Assembly (NCBI GenBank): GCA_965261945.1
Contig: CBDHEF010000002.1
Coordinates: forward strand, 1,550,001 to 1,614,000
Source of the DNA: VXOI01 sp965261945
GTDB lineage: Bacteria; Chloroflexota; Dehalococcoidia; Lucifugimonadales; UBA3495
Length of the DNA: 64,000 bases
Reading direction: 5' to 3'
This document shows positions 49,281 to 58,542 of the stretch, piece by piece. Below the pieces are notes generated by a model that was not told the origin of the DNA, did not search any database, and saw only the letters and a program-made list of their open reading frames with translations. Every line of letters begins with the position of its first letter. The first letter of the stretch is position 1. The translations under genes were made by a program, and so were the position numbers.

Positions 49281-50165
49281 CTACACCTTGCGCGGGCGCT
49301 TGGTCAGGAAGTCGTCGGCGATTTCGTTGAAGGTCAGGAACAGAACTCCGTCGTGGGAAGCTATGTAGTCGGTCAGGCGCTCCAGCATCAGGATTACCTG
49401 GGGCCGCCCGCTCACGTCGGGGTGGATGGTGATGGGGAACACCGCTTCGTCGTATTCCCGGTACACATAGTCGAACTGGTCCCGCCACATGGATTCGATG
49501 TCCCTGGGGTTCACGAATCCGTGGCTGTTGGGGGACTTCTTAATGAACATCATCGGCGGCAGGTCGTCCAGATACCAGTTGGCGGGAATTTCCACCAGGT
49601 CGGTCTCCTCGCCACGAACCAGGGCGTGCATCCAGTGGTCTGCGGGCTGCGAGAAGTCTATCTTGGTCCAGCGGTCGCCCACCCGCACGTAGTAGCACTC
49701 GAAGTCCTTGTGCATCAGGCTGTGGTCATATTTTATGCCGTGTTTCAGCAGCAATTCATTGGTCACGTGGCTGAACTCCCACCAAGGAGCCACATAGCCC
49801 GTCGGAGGCTTCCCTGCCAGCTTGGTGAGCAGTTCAATGCAACGCAACAGCACCGCCTCTTCCTGCTCCGGCGACATGGCGATTGGGTTCTCGTGGGAAT
49901 AGCCATGCAGCCCGATTTCATTGCCCGCTTCGACAATCATCCGGCACTCTTCCGGGAAGGTCTCTGCCGAATGCCCTGGGATGAACCAGGTGGTCCTGAT
50001 GCCCAGGCGGTCGAACAGCCTGACCAGCCTCGGCGTTCCCACCTCCCCGGCGAACATCCCACGCGAAATGTCGTCGGGGGAGTCCTCACCGCCATAGGAA
50101 CCCAGCCAGCCGCCCACGGCGTCCAGGTCCACCCCGTAGGCGCACAGTATTCGCTTTCCCGCCAT
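49281..50165 (-). CDS. Polysaccharide deacetylase family protein
   Basis: 294 residues, NodB-like TIM-barrel deacetylase: RILCAYGVDLDAVGGW with the metal-binding aspartates, TTWFIPGHSAETFP, EIGLHGYSHENP with the two metal histidines, and PPTGYVAPWWEFS. This long-loop variant resembles the PuuE/allantoinase-like and peptidoglycan deacetylase subgroup. No signal peptide, so it is cytosolic. AAGGAGAG lies about 6 nt before ATG 50165; the frame upstream is a microsatellite artefact. Last gene of the metK-pgm run. Confidence 0.88.
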   Translation of the reverse strand: MAGKRILCAYGVDLDAVGGWLGSYGGEDSPDDISRGMFAGEVGTPRLVRLFDRLGIRTTWFIPGHSAETFPEECRMIVEAGNEIGLHGYSHENPIAMSPEQEEAVLLRCIELLTKLAGKPPTGYVAPWWEFSHVTNELLLKHGIKYDHSLMHKDFECYYVRVGDRWTKIDFSQPADHWMHALVRGEETDLVEIPANWYLDDLPPMMFIKKSPNSHGFVNPRDIESMWRDQFDYVYREYDEAVFPITIHPDVSGRPQVILMLERLTDYIASHDGVLFLTFNEIADDFLTKRPRKV

Positions 50166-50176
50166 ATCCCTCTCCT

Positions 50177-50223
50177 TTGCGTCCTTGCGTCCTTGCGTCC
50201 TTGCGTCTTTGCGTCTTTGCGTC
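50177..50223. repeat. 8-bp microsatellite, six copies
   Basis: TTGCGTCC or TTGCGTCT repeated six times in tandem (last copy incomplete) between the deacetylase ribosome site and the pgm stop. Read on the minus strand it gives a spurious Arg/Lys/Asp-rich extension to the deacetylase frame. A slippage-prone array. Confidence 0.88.
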
Positions 50224-50231
50224 AAAGGCGG

Positions 50232-51653
50232 CTAAACCCCCAGGTACTCCGCGGCAGCGTCCAGCAGACCGGTAACGCGCTCCGGCGAGCCGGCCTCAGC
50301 GTAGATGCGCAGCAGCGGCTCAGTGCCGGAGAAGCGCACGGCCAGCCAGCCGTCGTCGAACATCAGGCGGCGACCGTCGATGCTGTCCGAGGCAATCACC
50401 GGAAACCCACCGAGGCGGGCGAGGGCAGGATTGTTCACCTGCCGGGTGATGCGCTCCCTGTCTGCTGCGTCGAATTCAATATCGCGGCGGTGATAGAAGT
50501 GGGGGCCCACTTTCTCGAACAGATTTGCCAGGAGTTCCGACACGGACTTCCCGGTCTTTGCCATGTACTCCAATACATACAGGCCGCTCAGGATTCCGTC
50601 CCGTTCCGGCACATGGCCACGGAAGGCAAAGCCCCCGCTCTCCTCACCGGCCATCAGGGCGTTCAATTCCTCCATGCGCGGCCCCATGTGCTTGAACCCC
50701 ACTTGCACTTCGTGAACGTCCACACCGTAGATGCCGCCCATCTTGTCGAGAGCCTGCGACGCCGTTACACCCTTGATGAGTGAGCCGCGCCAGCCCTTTG
50801 CCTCCAGCAGGTAGAGGGCCAGCAGGGAAAAAACGTCCAGCGTGGTGACGAACCTCCCGGTCTCGTCTAAGATGCCAACGCGGTCTGCGTCGCCGTCCAG
50901 GGCAATGCCCACCGACGCGCCGGACTCGGGGACGCGGGCCAGGAGCTCCGTCAGGTTTGGAGCAATGGGTTCAGGTTGAGCCATCCCGGGGAAGGCAGGG
51001 TTGCGGAATCCGTGCAACTCTTCGATCGTGGTCGCGCCGCCTTCCAGCAGGCGGGGGAGATACCCTGCCCCTGCCCCGTACATGGAGTCAACAACCACCC
51101 GGAAACCGGCGGAACGGATTGCGTCCAGATCAACCAGCCGGGCCACGTGGTCGAAGTACGGCCCGGCCGGCTCCAGACCTTCAACCAGCGAGGAGTTCCT
51201 CCCGGCGCTGATTTCAGCAGGGTCAATCGGCCCCACCTGGCGGATGGCGTCTTCCAGATCGTCGGTGATCTCCTGGGTGGCGCTGCCCGCGTATTCGGGT
51301 TTGAACTTGAAGCCGTTCCAGGCCGCCGGGTTGTGGCTGGCGGTGATGATGGCCGCTCCCGCCGCCCCGTGGTGCAGGACGCTGTAGCTCAGGACCGGGG
51401 TCGGCGCGGCCTCGACCGACAGCAGCGTCCGTATGCCCTGGCTGGCGGATACGCCGGCAACAGTGGAGGCGAACTCCGGTGAGAGAAAGCGCGTGTCGTA
51501 GCCAACTATCAGGCCGCGCCCGGCAGTGCCGCGCCGCTTCAGGTACTCGCACAGTCCCAGGGTGCAGCGGGCCACGTTGTCGTAGGTGTAGTCTCCGGCG
51601 ATCAGGGCGCGCCAGCCGTCGGTGCCGAATCGAATGTCCGCCTGCTGCGTCAT
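50232..51653 (-). CDS. Phosphoglucomutase/phosphomannomutase family protein
   Basis: Alpha-D-phosphohexomutase, 473 residues: phosphoserine loop TASHNP (104-109, S106), metal loop DGDADR (253-258), sugar loop GEESGG and phosphate loop RFSGTEPLLR. It interconverts hexose 1- and 6-phosphates; glucose, mannose or glucosamine specificity cannot be separated here. It lies 97 bp downstream of metK and 67 bp before the deacetylase on the same strand. Confidence 0.92.
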   Translation of the reverse strand: MTQQADIRFGTDGWRALIAGDYTYDNVARCTLGLCEYLKRRGTAGRGLIVGYDTRFLSPEFASTVAGVSASQGIRTLLSVEAAPTPVLSYSVLHHGAAGAAIITASHNPAAWNGFKFKPEYAGSATQEITDDLEDAIRQVGPIDPAEISAGRNSSLVEGLEPAGPYFDHVARLVDLDAIRSAGFRVVVDSMYGAGAGYLPRLLEGGATTIEELHGFRNPAFPGMAQPEPIAPNLTELLARVPESGASVGIALDGDADRVGILDETGRFVTTLDVFSLLALYLLEAKGWRGSLIKGVTASQALDKMGGIYGVDVHEVQVGFKHMGPRMEELNALMAGEESGGFAFRGHVPERDGILSGLYVLEYMAKTGKSVSELLANLFEKVGPHFYHRRDIEFDAADRERITRQVNNPALARLGGFPVIASDSIDGRRLMFDDGWLAVRFSGTEPLLRIYAEAGSPERVTGLLDAAAEYLGV

Positions 51654-51749
51654 GAATCCCCCTGCGGGTGGCGATTATGTCGAAAAGCGGCGGACTCTGT
51701 GCCCGCCGCTTTTTGCTGGTCAGTCTGGTTTTCTCTACGAGGAATGCAA

Positions 51750-52976
51750 CTATACTGCGGCCTGGCGCAGGGCGTCGACCTTGTCGGTCAACTCCCAGGT
51801 TAGCCCCAGCTTTTCCGCCGTTGGGCGGCCGAAATGGCCGTAGGCGGCGGTGGGCTGATAGATGGGACGGCGCAGGTCCAGATCTTCAATGATTGCCCCG
51901 GCGCGCAGGTCGAAGTGTTCGCCCACCAGCGCCTCGATGCGGTCGTTGGCAATCTGTCCGGTATCGAAGGTCTCCACCGAAACGGAGATGGGCTCGGCCA
52001 CACCGATGGCGTAGGACACGATGACCTCAACGCGCTGCGCCAAGCCAGCCGCCACTAGGTTCTTGGCGACATGGCGGGCGGCATAGGCGCCGGAGCGGTC
52101 AACTTTCGTGGGATCCTTTCCTGAGAAGGCGCCGCCGCCGTGGCGGGCGATGCCGCCGTAGGTGTCCACCAGAATCTTACGTCCGGTCAAGCCCGTGTCG
52201 CCCTGGGGGCCTCCCACCGCAAACCAGCCGCTGGGGTTGACGAAGTAGCGGGTGTTGTCGTCCAACAATGCCGACGGGACGATGGGCCGGATGACATGCT
52301 CAATGATGTCGTGGCGAATCTTCTTGGTGAAGGACTCGCGGTCGTCGCTGTCCTGGTGCTGGGAACTGATGACCACGGCGTCCACCCGGCGCGGCTTGCC
52401 GTGGCTGTATTCCACGGTCACCTGGGACTTGCCGTCCGGTCCCAGGTAGTCCAGCAGGCCGTCCTTGCGGACGGCGGCCAACTGCTCGACGAGACGGTGC
52501 GACAGGTCCACGGTGATGGGCATCAGGCCGTCGGTCTCGTCGCAGGCGAAGCCGACCATCATGCCCTGGTCTCCGGCGCCGGTGGCGCGGCGGGCGTCGG
52601 ACGCGCCGCTTCCCCGCTCTTCGAGGGCGGTGGAAACGCCGCTGCTGATGTCGGGAGACTGCTGGCTGACGTGGGCGATGACGCCGCAGGAATTGCCGTC
52701 AATGCCATAGCTGACATCAGTGTAGCCAATCTGACGCATCACGCCGCGGGCTATCTCGTCGAAGTTCAGGGCAGACTGAGTGGTAATTTCGCCGGTCACC
52801 ATTATCAGGTTCTTGGTGGCGACCGTCTCGCAGGCGACGCGGCTCATCCGGTCGCCGCGCAGGGCGGCATCGAGAACCGCATCGGAAATCTGGTCGCACA
52901 GCTTGTCGGGGTGCCCCTCGGTCACCGACTCCGATGTGAGCAGGTACTTGGGGGAAGTCATAAATTGTATGGGCAT
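51750..52976 (-). CDS. metK: S-adenosylmethionine synthetase
   Basis: Makes SAM from methionine and ATP. TSESVTEGHPDKLCDQISDAVLDA, ATGAGDQGMMVGFACDET and the ATP-binding GGGAFSGKDPTKVDRSGAYAARH are diagnostic. 408 residues. GGAGG lies 9 nt before ATG 52976. It completes the recycling loop started by ahcY, 66 bp upstream. No separate riboswitch is visible in that short gap. Confidence 0.96.
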   Translation of the reverse strand: MPIQFMTSPKYLLTSESVTEGHPDKLCDQISDAVLDAALRGDRMSRVACETVATKNLIMVTGEITTQSALNFDEIARGVMRQIGYTDVSYGIDGNSCGVIAHVSQQSPDISSGVSTALEERGSGASDARRATGAGDQGMMVGFACDETDGLMPITVDLSHRLVEQLAAVRKDGLLDYLGPDGKSQVTVEYSHGKPRRVDAVVISSQHQDSDDRESFTKKIRHDIIEHVIRPIVPSALLDDNTRYFVNPSGWFAVGGPQGDTGLTGRKILVDTYGGIARHGGGAFSGKDPTKVDRSGAYAARHVAKNLVAAGLAQRVEVIVSYAIGVAEPISVSVETFDTGQIANDRIEALVGEHFDLRAGAIIEDLDLRRPIYQPTAAYGHFGRPTAEKLGLTWELTDKVDALRQAAV

Positions 52977-53042
52977 CGGAATTGTCCTCCGGTTGATTGC
53001 TCCGGCCTTTGCCGGTAGAGATTGAGTTGAAAAAGGCCGGGG

Positions 53043-54314
<1,272 letters not shown>

Positions 54315-54389
54315 AAGTTTCTCCTTACTCGCAGTCTTGGGGCAGGCCAAATTTCAAGAGCTGCCCCTTTGCCGTTCCGTGATTTCCTG

Positions 54390-54749
54390 CTATGGGTTGT
54401 TGCCCCGGGACGTGGGATGCCCGCCGGCAATCCAGGACGGCGTGCCGTCCTCAACGTTGAAGAGTTTCTCGGTGTCGTATCCGAAAGAGGAAGCCAACTC
54501 GCAGGCCAGTCCGCTGCGGACTCCGGCGGCGCAGATGAAGAGCAGTCGCTTGTCCTTCGGCACTTCGCCGATGCGGTCGGCGAAGTCGTCTATGGGGATG
54601 TGAACGGCCCCGGTGACGTGACCGGTAACCCATTCGTCGTCTCTGCGGACGTCAATCACCACGGTGTTCTCCGGGTCACCGTCCAGAATCTGCCGGGCCT
54701 CGTTGGAATCGACGCGGAAGTATGGTTCGCCGGGGTCTTGCCTGGGCAT
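54390..54749 (-). CDS. Rhodanese-like domain protein
   Basis: 119-residue single rhodanese domain: VVIDVRRDDEWVTGHVTGAVHIPIDDF and the active-site loop CAAGVRS (C73). The persulfide-forming cysteine is present, so sulfurtransferase activity is likely. It sits between mtnP and ahcY, which suggests a sulfur-handling role alongside homocysteine and methylthio metabolism; that is inference. Confidence 0.88.
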   Translation of the reverse strand: MPRQDPGEPYFRVDSNEARQILDGDPENTVVIDVRRDDEWVTGHVTGAVHIPIDDFADRIGEVPKDKRLLFICAAGVRSGLACELASSFGYDTEKLFNVEDGTPSWIAGGHPTSRGNNP

Positions 54750-54789
54750 GGTAATTCCTCCTGATACCGGGATTAGGGTGCCGGCGTAG

Positions 54790-55659
54790 TCAGCCGGTAT
54801 ATTTGCCGATTATGGGCGCCAGCTTTTCCTTCAGGTCGCCGGGGATGTTCTCCGGGGCCGTGATGATGGCGTCCCTGAGGGCGGAGCCGCAGGTGCAGTT
54901 TCGCGGGCCGGACAGAGCGGGCGCGAGCCGTGTCAGCAGTTCCTTGGAAGTCGCCACGTTCTTCAGCAGGTTCTGCACCACTGCTTCGACGCTCACTTCT
55001 TCCGTGTTGGCCCGCCAGACGTCGTAGTCGGTAATCCAGGCCAGGGTCGCGTAGCACATCTCCGCTTCCCGGGCCAGCTTGGCCTCTGGAAGCGCGGTCA
55101 TGCCGATTATGTCGGCTCCCCAGGAGCGGTACATGAAGGACTCGGCCCGCGTCGAGAACGCAGGACCTTCCATCACGACCATCGTGCCGCCGGGATGCGC
55201 GTTGAGGTCCATGGACTGGGCGGCGCGGTGGATGGCCTGACTGGCGTCGGCGCAGAAGGGGTCGGCTATGCCAACGTGGACCACGATATGCTCATCGAAG
55301 AAGGTGCTTTCCCGCAGCCGCGTCCGGTCGATCAGCTGGCTGGGTATCACCAGGTCCAGCGGCGCGAACTCCTCCTTCAGGCTTCCCACGGCGCTGACGG
55401 ATATGACTCGTTGAACACCCAGGGTCTTCAGGGCATAGATGTTGGCCCGCACTGGAATGTGGGTGGGATTGAAGCGGTGGCCTCGTCCGTGCCGGGGCAG
55501 GAAGGCCACTCGCACCCCTGCCAGATCTCCCAGCACGATGGAGTCGCTGGGACAGCCGAAGGGTGTTTCCACGTCCACGCGCTCTACGTCGGTCAGACCG
55601 TCTATATCGTACAGACCGCTGCCGCCGATAACCGCTATTTCCGCTTGTACGCTACTCAC
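54790..55659 (-). CDS. mtnP: S-methyl-5'-thioadenosine phosphorylase
   Basis: Phosphorolyses methylthioadenosine to adenine and methylthioribose 1-phosphate. IAVIGGSGLYD, FLPRHGRGHRFNPTHIPVRANIYAL (phosphate and base site), the MEGPAFSTRAES loop and SWGADIIGMTALPEAKLAREAEM are the PNP/MTAP family signatures. 289 residues. The GHRF-N and ITDYD region fit MTAP rather than guanosine/inosine phosphorylase. mtnA lies 21 bp upstream. Confidence 0.93.
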   Translation of the reverse strand: MSSVQAEIAVIGGSGLYDIDGLTDVERVDVETPFGCPSDSIVLGDLAGVRVAFLPRHGRGHRFNPTHIPVRANIYALKTLGVQRVISVSAVGSLKEEFAPLDLVIPSQLIDRTRLRESTFFDEHIVVHVGIADPFCADASQAIHRAAQSMDLNAHPGGTMVVMEGPAFSTRAESFMYRSWGADIIGMTALPEAKLAREAEMCYATLAWITDYDVWRANTEEVSVEAVVQNLLKNVATSKELLTRLAPALSGPRNCTCGSALRDAIITAPENIPGDLKEKLAPIIGKYTG

Positions 55660-55680
55660 AATCCATTCTCTATGTGCTCT

Positions 55681-56724
55681 CTACTGAGCCCCGTTCACGG
55701 CCAACATCAGGCTCTCGGTGAACGGCGGCGAGGCTATGCCGCACTCGGTGACAATGGCGCTGACGTAACGGTGGGGGGTGACGTCGAAAGCAGGATTCAA
55801 CGCCGCAACGCCGACGGGAGCCGTTGGCGCGCCGCCGAAGCGGGTCACCTCCTCCGGCGCCCGCTCCTCGATTTCGATGCCGTCGCCATCGGGAAGACTG
55901 AGATCAATGGTGCTGGTGGGAGCGGCAATGTAGAAAGGGATGCCATTCTCCTTGGCCAGAACCGCCAGCGCATAGGTGCCAATCTTGTTTGCGGTGTCGC
56001 CGTTGGCGGCAACGCGATCGGCCCCGGTTATGACGCAGCCGATCCGTCCCTGACGCATCAGCATACCCGCCGCGGAGTCCACCAGCAGCTTCGACGGGAT
56101 GCCCAGCTTCTGGAACTCCCACGAAGTCAGCCGCGCTCCCTGTAGCCACGGGCGGGTCTCGGTGTTGAATACCTCGAACCGCTTGCCGGACTCCCAGCCG
56201 GCGCGAATGACGCCAAGGGCGGTGCCGAAGGCCGATGTGGCCAGGGCGCCGGTGTTGCAATGGGTCAGCACGGAACCGCCGTCAGGCATCAGTTCCTTGC
56301 CGAAATCGCCCATGCGGCGGTTGATGGCCTCGTCTTCCCGCTGTATTTCCTGGGCTTCCGCCAACAGCCGCCCGGCTATGTCAGAGACGAATTCTACAGA
56401 CGAGGCCACGGCCATCATCCGGTCCACGGCCCATCCCAGGTTGACCGCCGTCGGGCGGGCCGTGCGAATAATGCCGGCGGCCTGCTCCAGTTGAGCTAAG
56501 AACCCCTCGCGGTCGCCGGCGTCCGTGTGCCGTGCCGCCATGGCCACGGCGTAGGCGGCGGTAACGCCGATGGCCGGCGCCCCACGCACGCGCATCTCAC
56601 GGATGGCGGCTGCTGCGTCCTCGTATCTCGCCACCTCAACGGTGACTTCCTCTCCGGGAAGGCGGGTCTGGTCCAGCAAAAACAACTTGCCGTCCGCCCA
56701 CTGGATGGGTCGAATCTCAGTCAA
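55681..56724 (-). CDS. mtnA: S-methyl-5-thioribose-1-phosphate isomerase
   Basis: Isomerises methylthioribose 1-phosphate to the ribulose form. EMRVRGAPAIGVTAAYAVA, VLTHCNTGALATSAFGTALGVI with the catalytic cysteine, TETRPWLQGARLTSWEF, and ITGADRVAANGDTANKIGTYALAVLA with the catalytic aspartate. 347 residues from TTG 56724 (AGGAG 8 nt upstream), the family length; earlier starts would add unmatched residues. First gene of the SAM-recycling run, with a long leader carrying a terminator hairpin. Confidence 0.94.
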   Translation of the reverse strand: MTEIRPIQWADGKLFLLDQTRLPGEEVTVEVARYEDAAAAIREMRVRGAPAIGVTAAYAVAMAARHTDAGDREGFLAQLEQAAGIIRTARPTAVNLGWAVDRMMAVASSVEFVSDIAGRLLAEAQEIQREDEAINRRMGDFGKELMPDGGSVLTHCNTGALATSAFGTALGVIRAGWESGKRFEVFNTETRPWLQGARLTSWEFQKLGIPSKLLVDSAAGMLMRQGRIGCVITGADRVAANGDTANKIGTYALAVLAKENGIPFYIAAPTSTIDLSLPDGDGIEIEERAPEEVTRFGGAPTAPVGVAALNPAFDVTPHRYVSAIVTECGIASPPFTESLMLAVNGAQ

Positions 56725-56804
56725 AAAACGATCTCCTGCGCATCTTTCGGGCTGCATACGGTGGTAAAAGGTTCGCAATTCAGAATGCGCATAACCCTTT
56801 CGGG

Positions 56805-56833
56805 CAATAAAAAGGCTTCTCAAGCGAGAAGCC
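56805..56833 (-). terminator. Intrinsic terminator hairpin within the mtnA leader
   Basis: On the minus strand GGCTTCTC-GCTT-GAGAAGCC, an 8-bp perfect stem with a 4-nt loop, is followed by TTTTTATT. It is a textbook intrinsic terminator, yet it lies about 50 nt downstream of the mtnA promoter and 80 nt upstream of the mtnA start, and no other minus-strand gene precedes it. It is therefore an attenuator candidate. Confidence 0.75.
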
Positions 56834-56890
56834 CAAACCGAACCCTATCCCCCCGTATCCGGCTGTTCATCCGGCGCTTGGGACGTTTCC

Positions 56891-56919
56891 ATACTACTAA
56901 CGGGGCCGCGATGTGTCAA
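56891..56919 (-). promoter_or_regulatory. Promoter of the mtnA-mtnP-ahcY-metK run
   Basis: On the minus strand TTGACA (56914-56919), a 17-bp spacer and TAGTAT (56891-56896). Predicted start near 56884, leaving a leader of about 160 nt before the mtnA TTG. It overlaps the divergent pncB upstream region. Confidence 0.7.
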
Positions 56920-57056
56920 GGAAAGCCCAGCCGCCGGGTACGCCTCGCCGTCGGTTGACACCATTCCGGCCCAACAACATAATACGGCTGGACACTCGGG
57001 GAATCCGATGCCCCGGAAACAGAAATGGAAGGCGGGAACGCGGCCTTGTTCGCCTC

Positions 57057-58448
57057 ATGAGCAGACCAAACCTGGCACATTCGGATGGACAGCTCGGGTT
57101 GTTTACCGACCTGTACGAGTTGACCATGGCCCAAGCCTACTATTGCCAGGGTATGCACCAGGCCGCCACTTTCGGCCTCACTGTCCGCAGCTATCCGCCC
57201 AATCGCGGCTACCTGGTGTCTGCCGGGCTGGACGATGTGCTGGACTACCTGTCCCGGTTGCAGTTCGACGACGAGGCCATCGCCTACCTCGGTTCGTTGG
57301 GGATGTTCCGGCCCGACTTTCTGGAGTACCTGCGCGGGGTACGGTTTACGGGCAGCGTCCGGGCCGTTCCTGAAGGCCGTCTGTTCTTTGCCGCCGAGCC
57401 GGTGCTGGAAATCACCGCGCCGATCATCGAGGCCCAACTGGCCGAGACCTATGTCATCAACCAGATGAACCTACAAACGGCGCTGGCCACCAAGGCGGCC
57501 CGCTGCGTCTGGGCCGCGCAGGGAAGGGGCATCGCCGACTTCGCTTCGCGCCGCACCCAGGGATCGGATGCCGCGATGAAAATGGCCCGCGCCAGCTACA
57601 TGGCCGGTTTCGCGTCCACCAGCAACGTCCTTGCCGCCAGCCACTACGGCATCCCCCCCGCCGGAACCATGGCCCACTCCTTCATTTCCAGCTTTCCATC
57701 AGAGCTTGAGGCCTTCCGCGCCTACGCCCGCTACTTCCCGGACCGGACGGTGTTGCTGCTGGATACCTACGACACAGTGGCCGGAGCCTGGAACGCCATT
57801 ACTGTCGCCAAGGAACTGGAGGCGGAAGGGAGCCGCCTGACCGCAGTCAGGCTGGACTCCGGCGACTACGCCGAGTTGGGCCGACAGGTGCGCCGGGTGT
57901 TGGACGGGGAAGGGCTGGATTATGTCTGGATCCTGGTCAGCGGCGGGTTGGACGAGTACGAACTGGAAACGCTGGTGCAGGCCGGAGCGCCCATAGACCT
58001 TTTCGGCGTGGGAACCAAGGCCGGGGTCTCTGCCGACGCACCCTGGTCGGACATGGTGTACAAGCTGGTCTGCTTCGATAATCGTCCCGTAATGAAGCTC
58101 AGCGCAGGGAAAATGTCTCTGCCGGGGGCCAAGCAGATTTTCCGGCGGCGAGAAGGGGACGGGACGTTGTCGGGGGACATCATCGGGTTGCAGGAAGAGT
58201 CCGGTCCGGTCGGCTCCGAGCCGCTCCTGAAGGAAGTAATGACCGCCGGCGTTCGCGCTGGCCCTCAGCCTCCGCTGGGTGAACTGCGCGACCGCTTCCG
58301 CGAAGAATTCGCTACGCTTCCGTCGCGATACAAGGAGTTGCGCCGTCCGCCGCAGTTTCCGGTGTCCATCAGCTCCCGTCTGCAACGGATGACCGCCCAG
58401 GTGCGGGAAGAGGCGGTGCTGACCAATGTTTCCGGCGAGACCCCCTAA
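57057..58448 (+). CDS. pncB: Nicotinate phosphoribosyltransferase
   Basis: NAD salvage: nicotinate plus PRPP to nicotinate mononucleotide. GLFTDLYELTMAQAYYCQG start, FASRRTQGSDAAMKMARA, PPAGTMAHSFISSF with the conserved histidine, AVRLDSGD and FGVGTKAGVS. 463 residues. ATG 57057 begins right before the conserved N-terminus; the open frame upstream is non-coding. It is divergent from mtnA. Confidence 0.93.
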   Translation: MSRPNLAHSDGQLGLFTDLYELTMAQAYYCQGMHQAATFGLTVRSYPPNRGYLVSAGLDDVLDYLSRLQFDDEAIAYLGSLGMFRPDFLEYLRGVRFTGSVRAVPEGRLFFAAEPVLEITAPIIEAQLAETYVINQMNLQTALATKAARCVWAAQGRGIADFASRRTQGSDAAMKMARASYMAGFASTSNVLAASHYGIPPAGTMAHSFISSFPSELEAFRAYARYFPDRTVLLLDTYDTVAGAWNAITVAKELEAEGSRLTAVRLDSGDYAELGRQVRRVLDGEGLDYVWILVSGGLDEYELETLVQAGAPIDLFGVGTKAGVSADAPWSDMVYKLVCFDNRPVMKLSAGKMSLPGAKQIFRRREGDGTLSGDIIGLQEESGPVGSEPLLKEVMTAGVRAGPQPPLGELRDRFREEFATLPSRYKELRRPPQFPVSISSRLQRMTAQVREEAVLTNVSGETP

Positions 58449-58542
58449 CGGCGTGGCCGGAGCGAGATCCCATCCTCCCCTCTCCCGGCGCGAATGGGGG
58501 TCTTTCGTCGCCCCACTCCCCACATAAGGAATATGGACGCCC

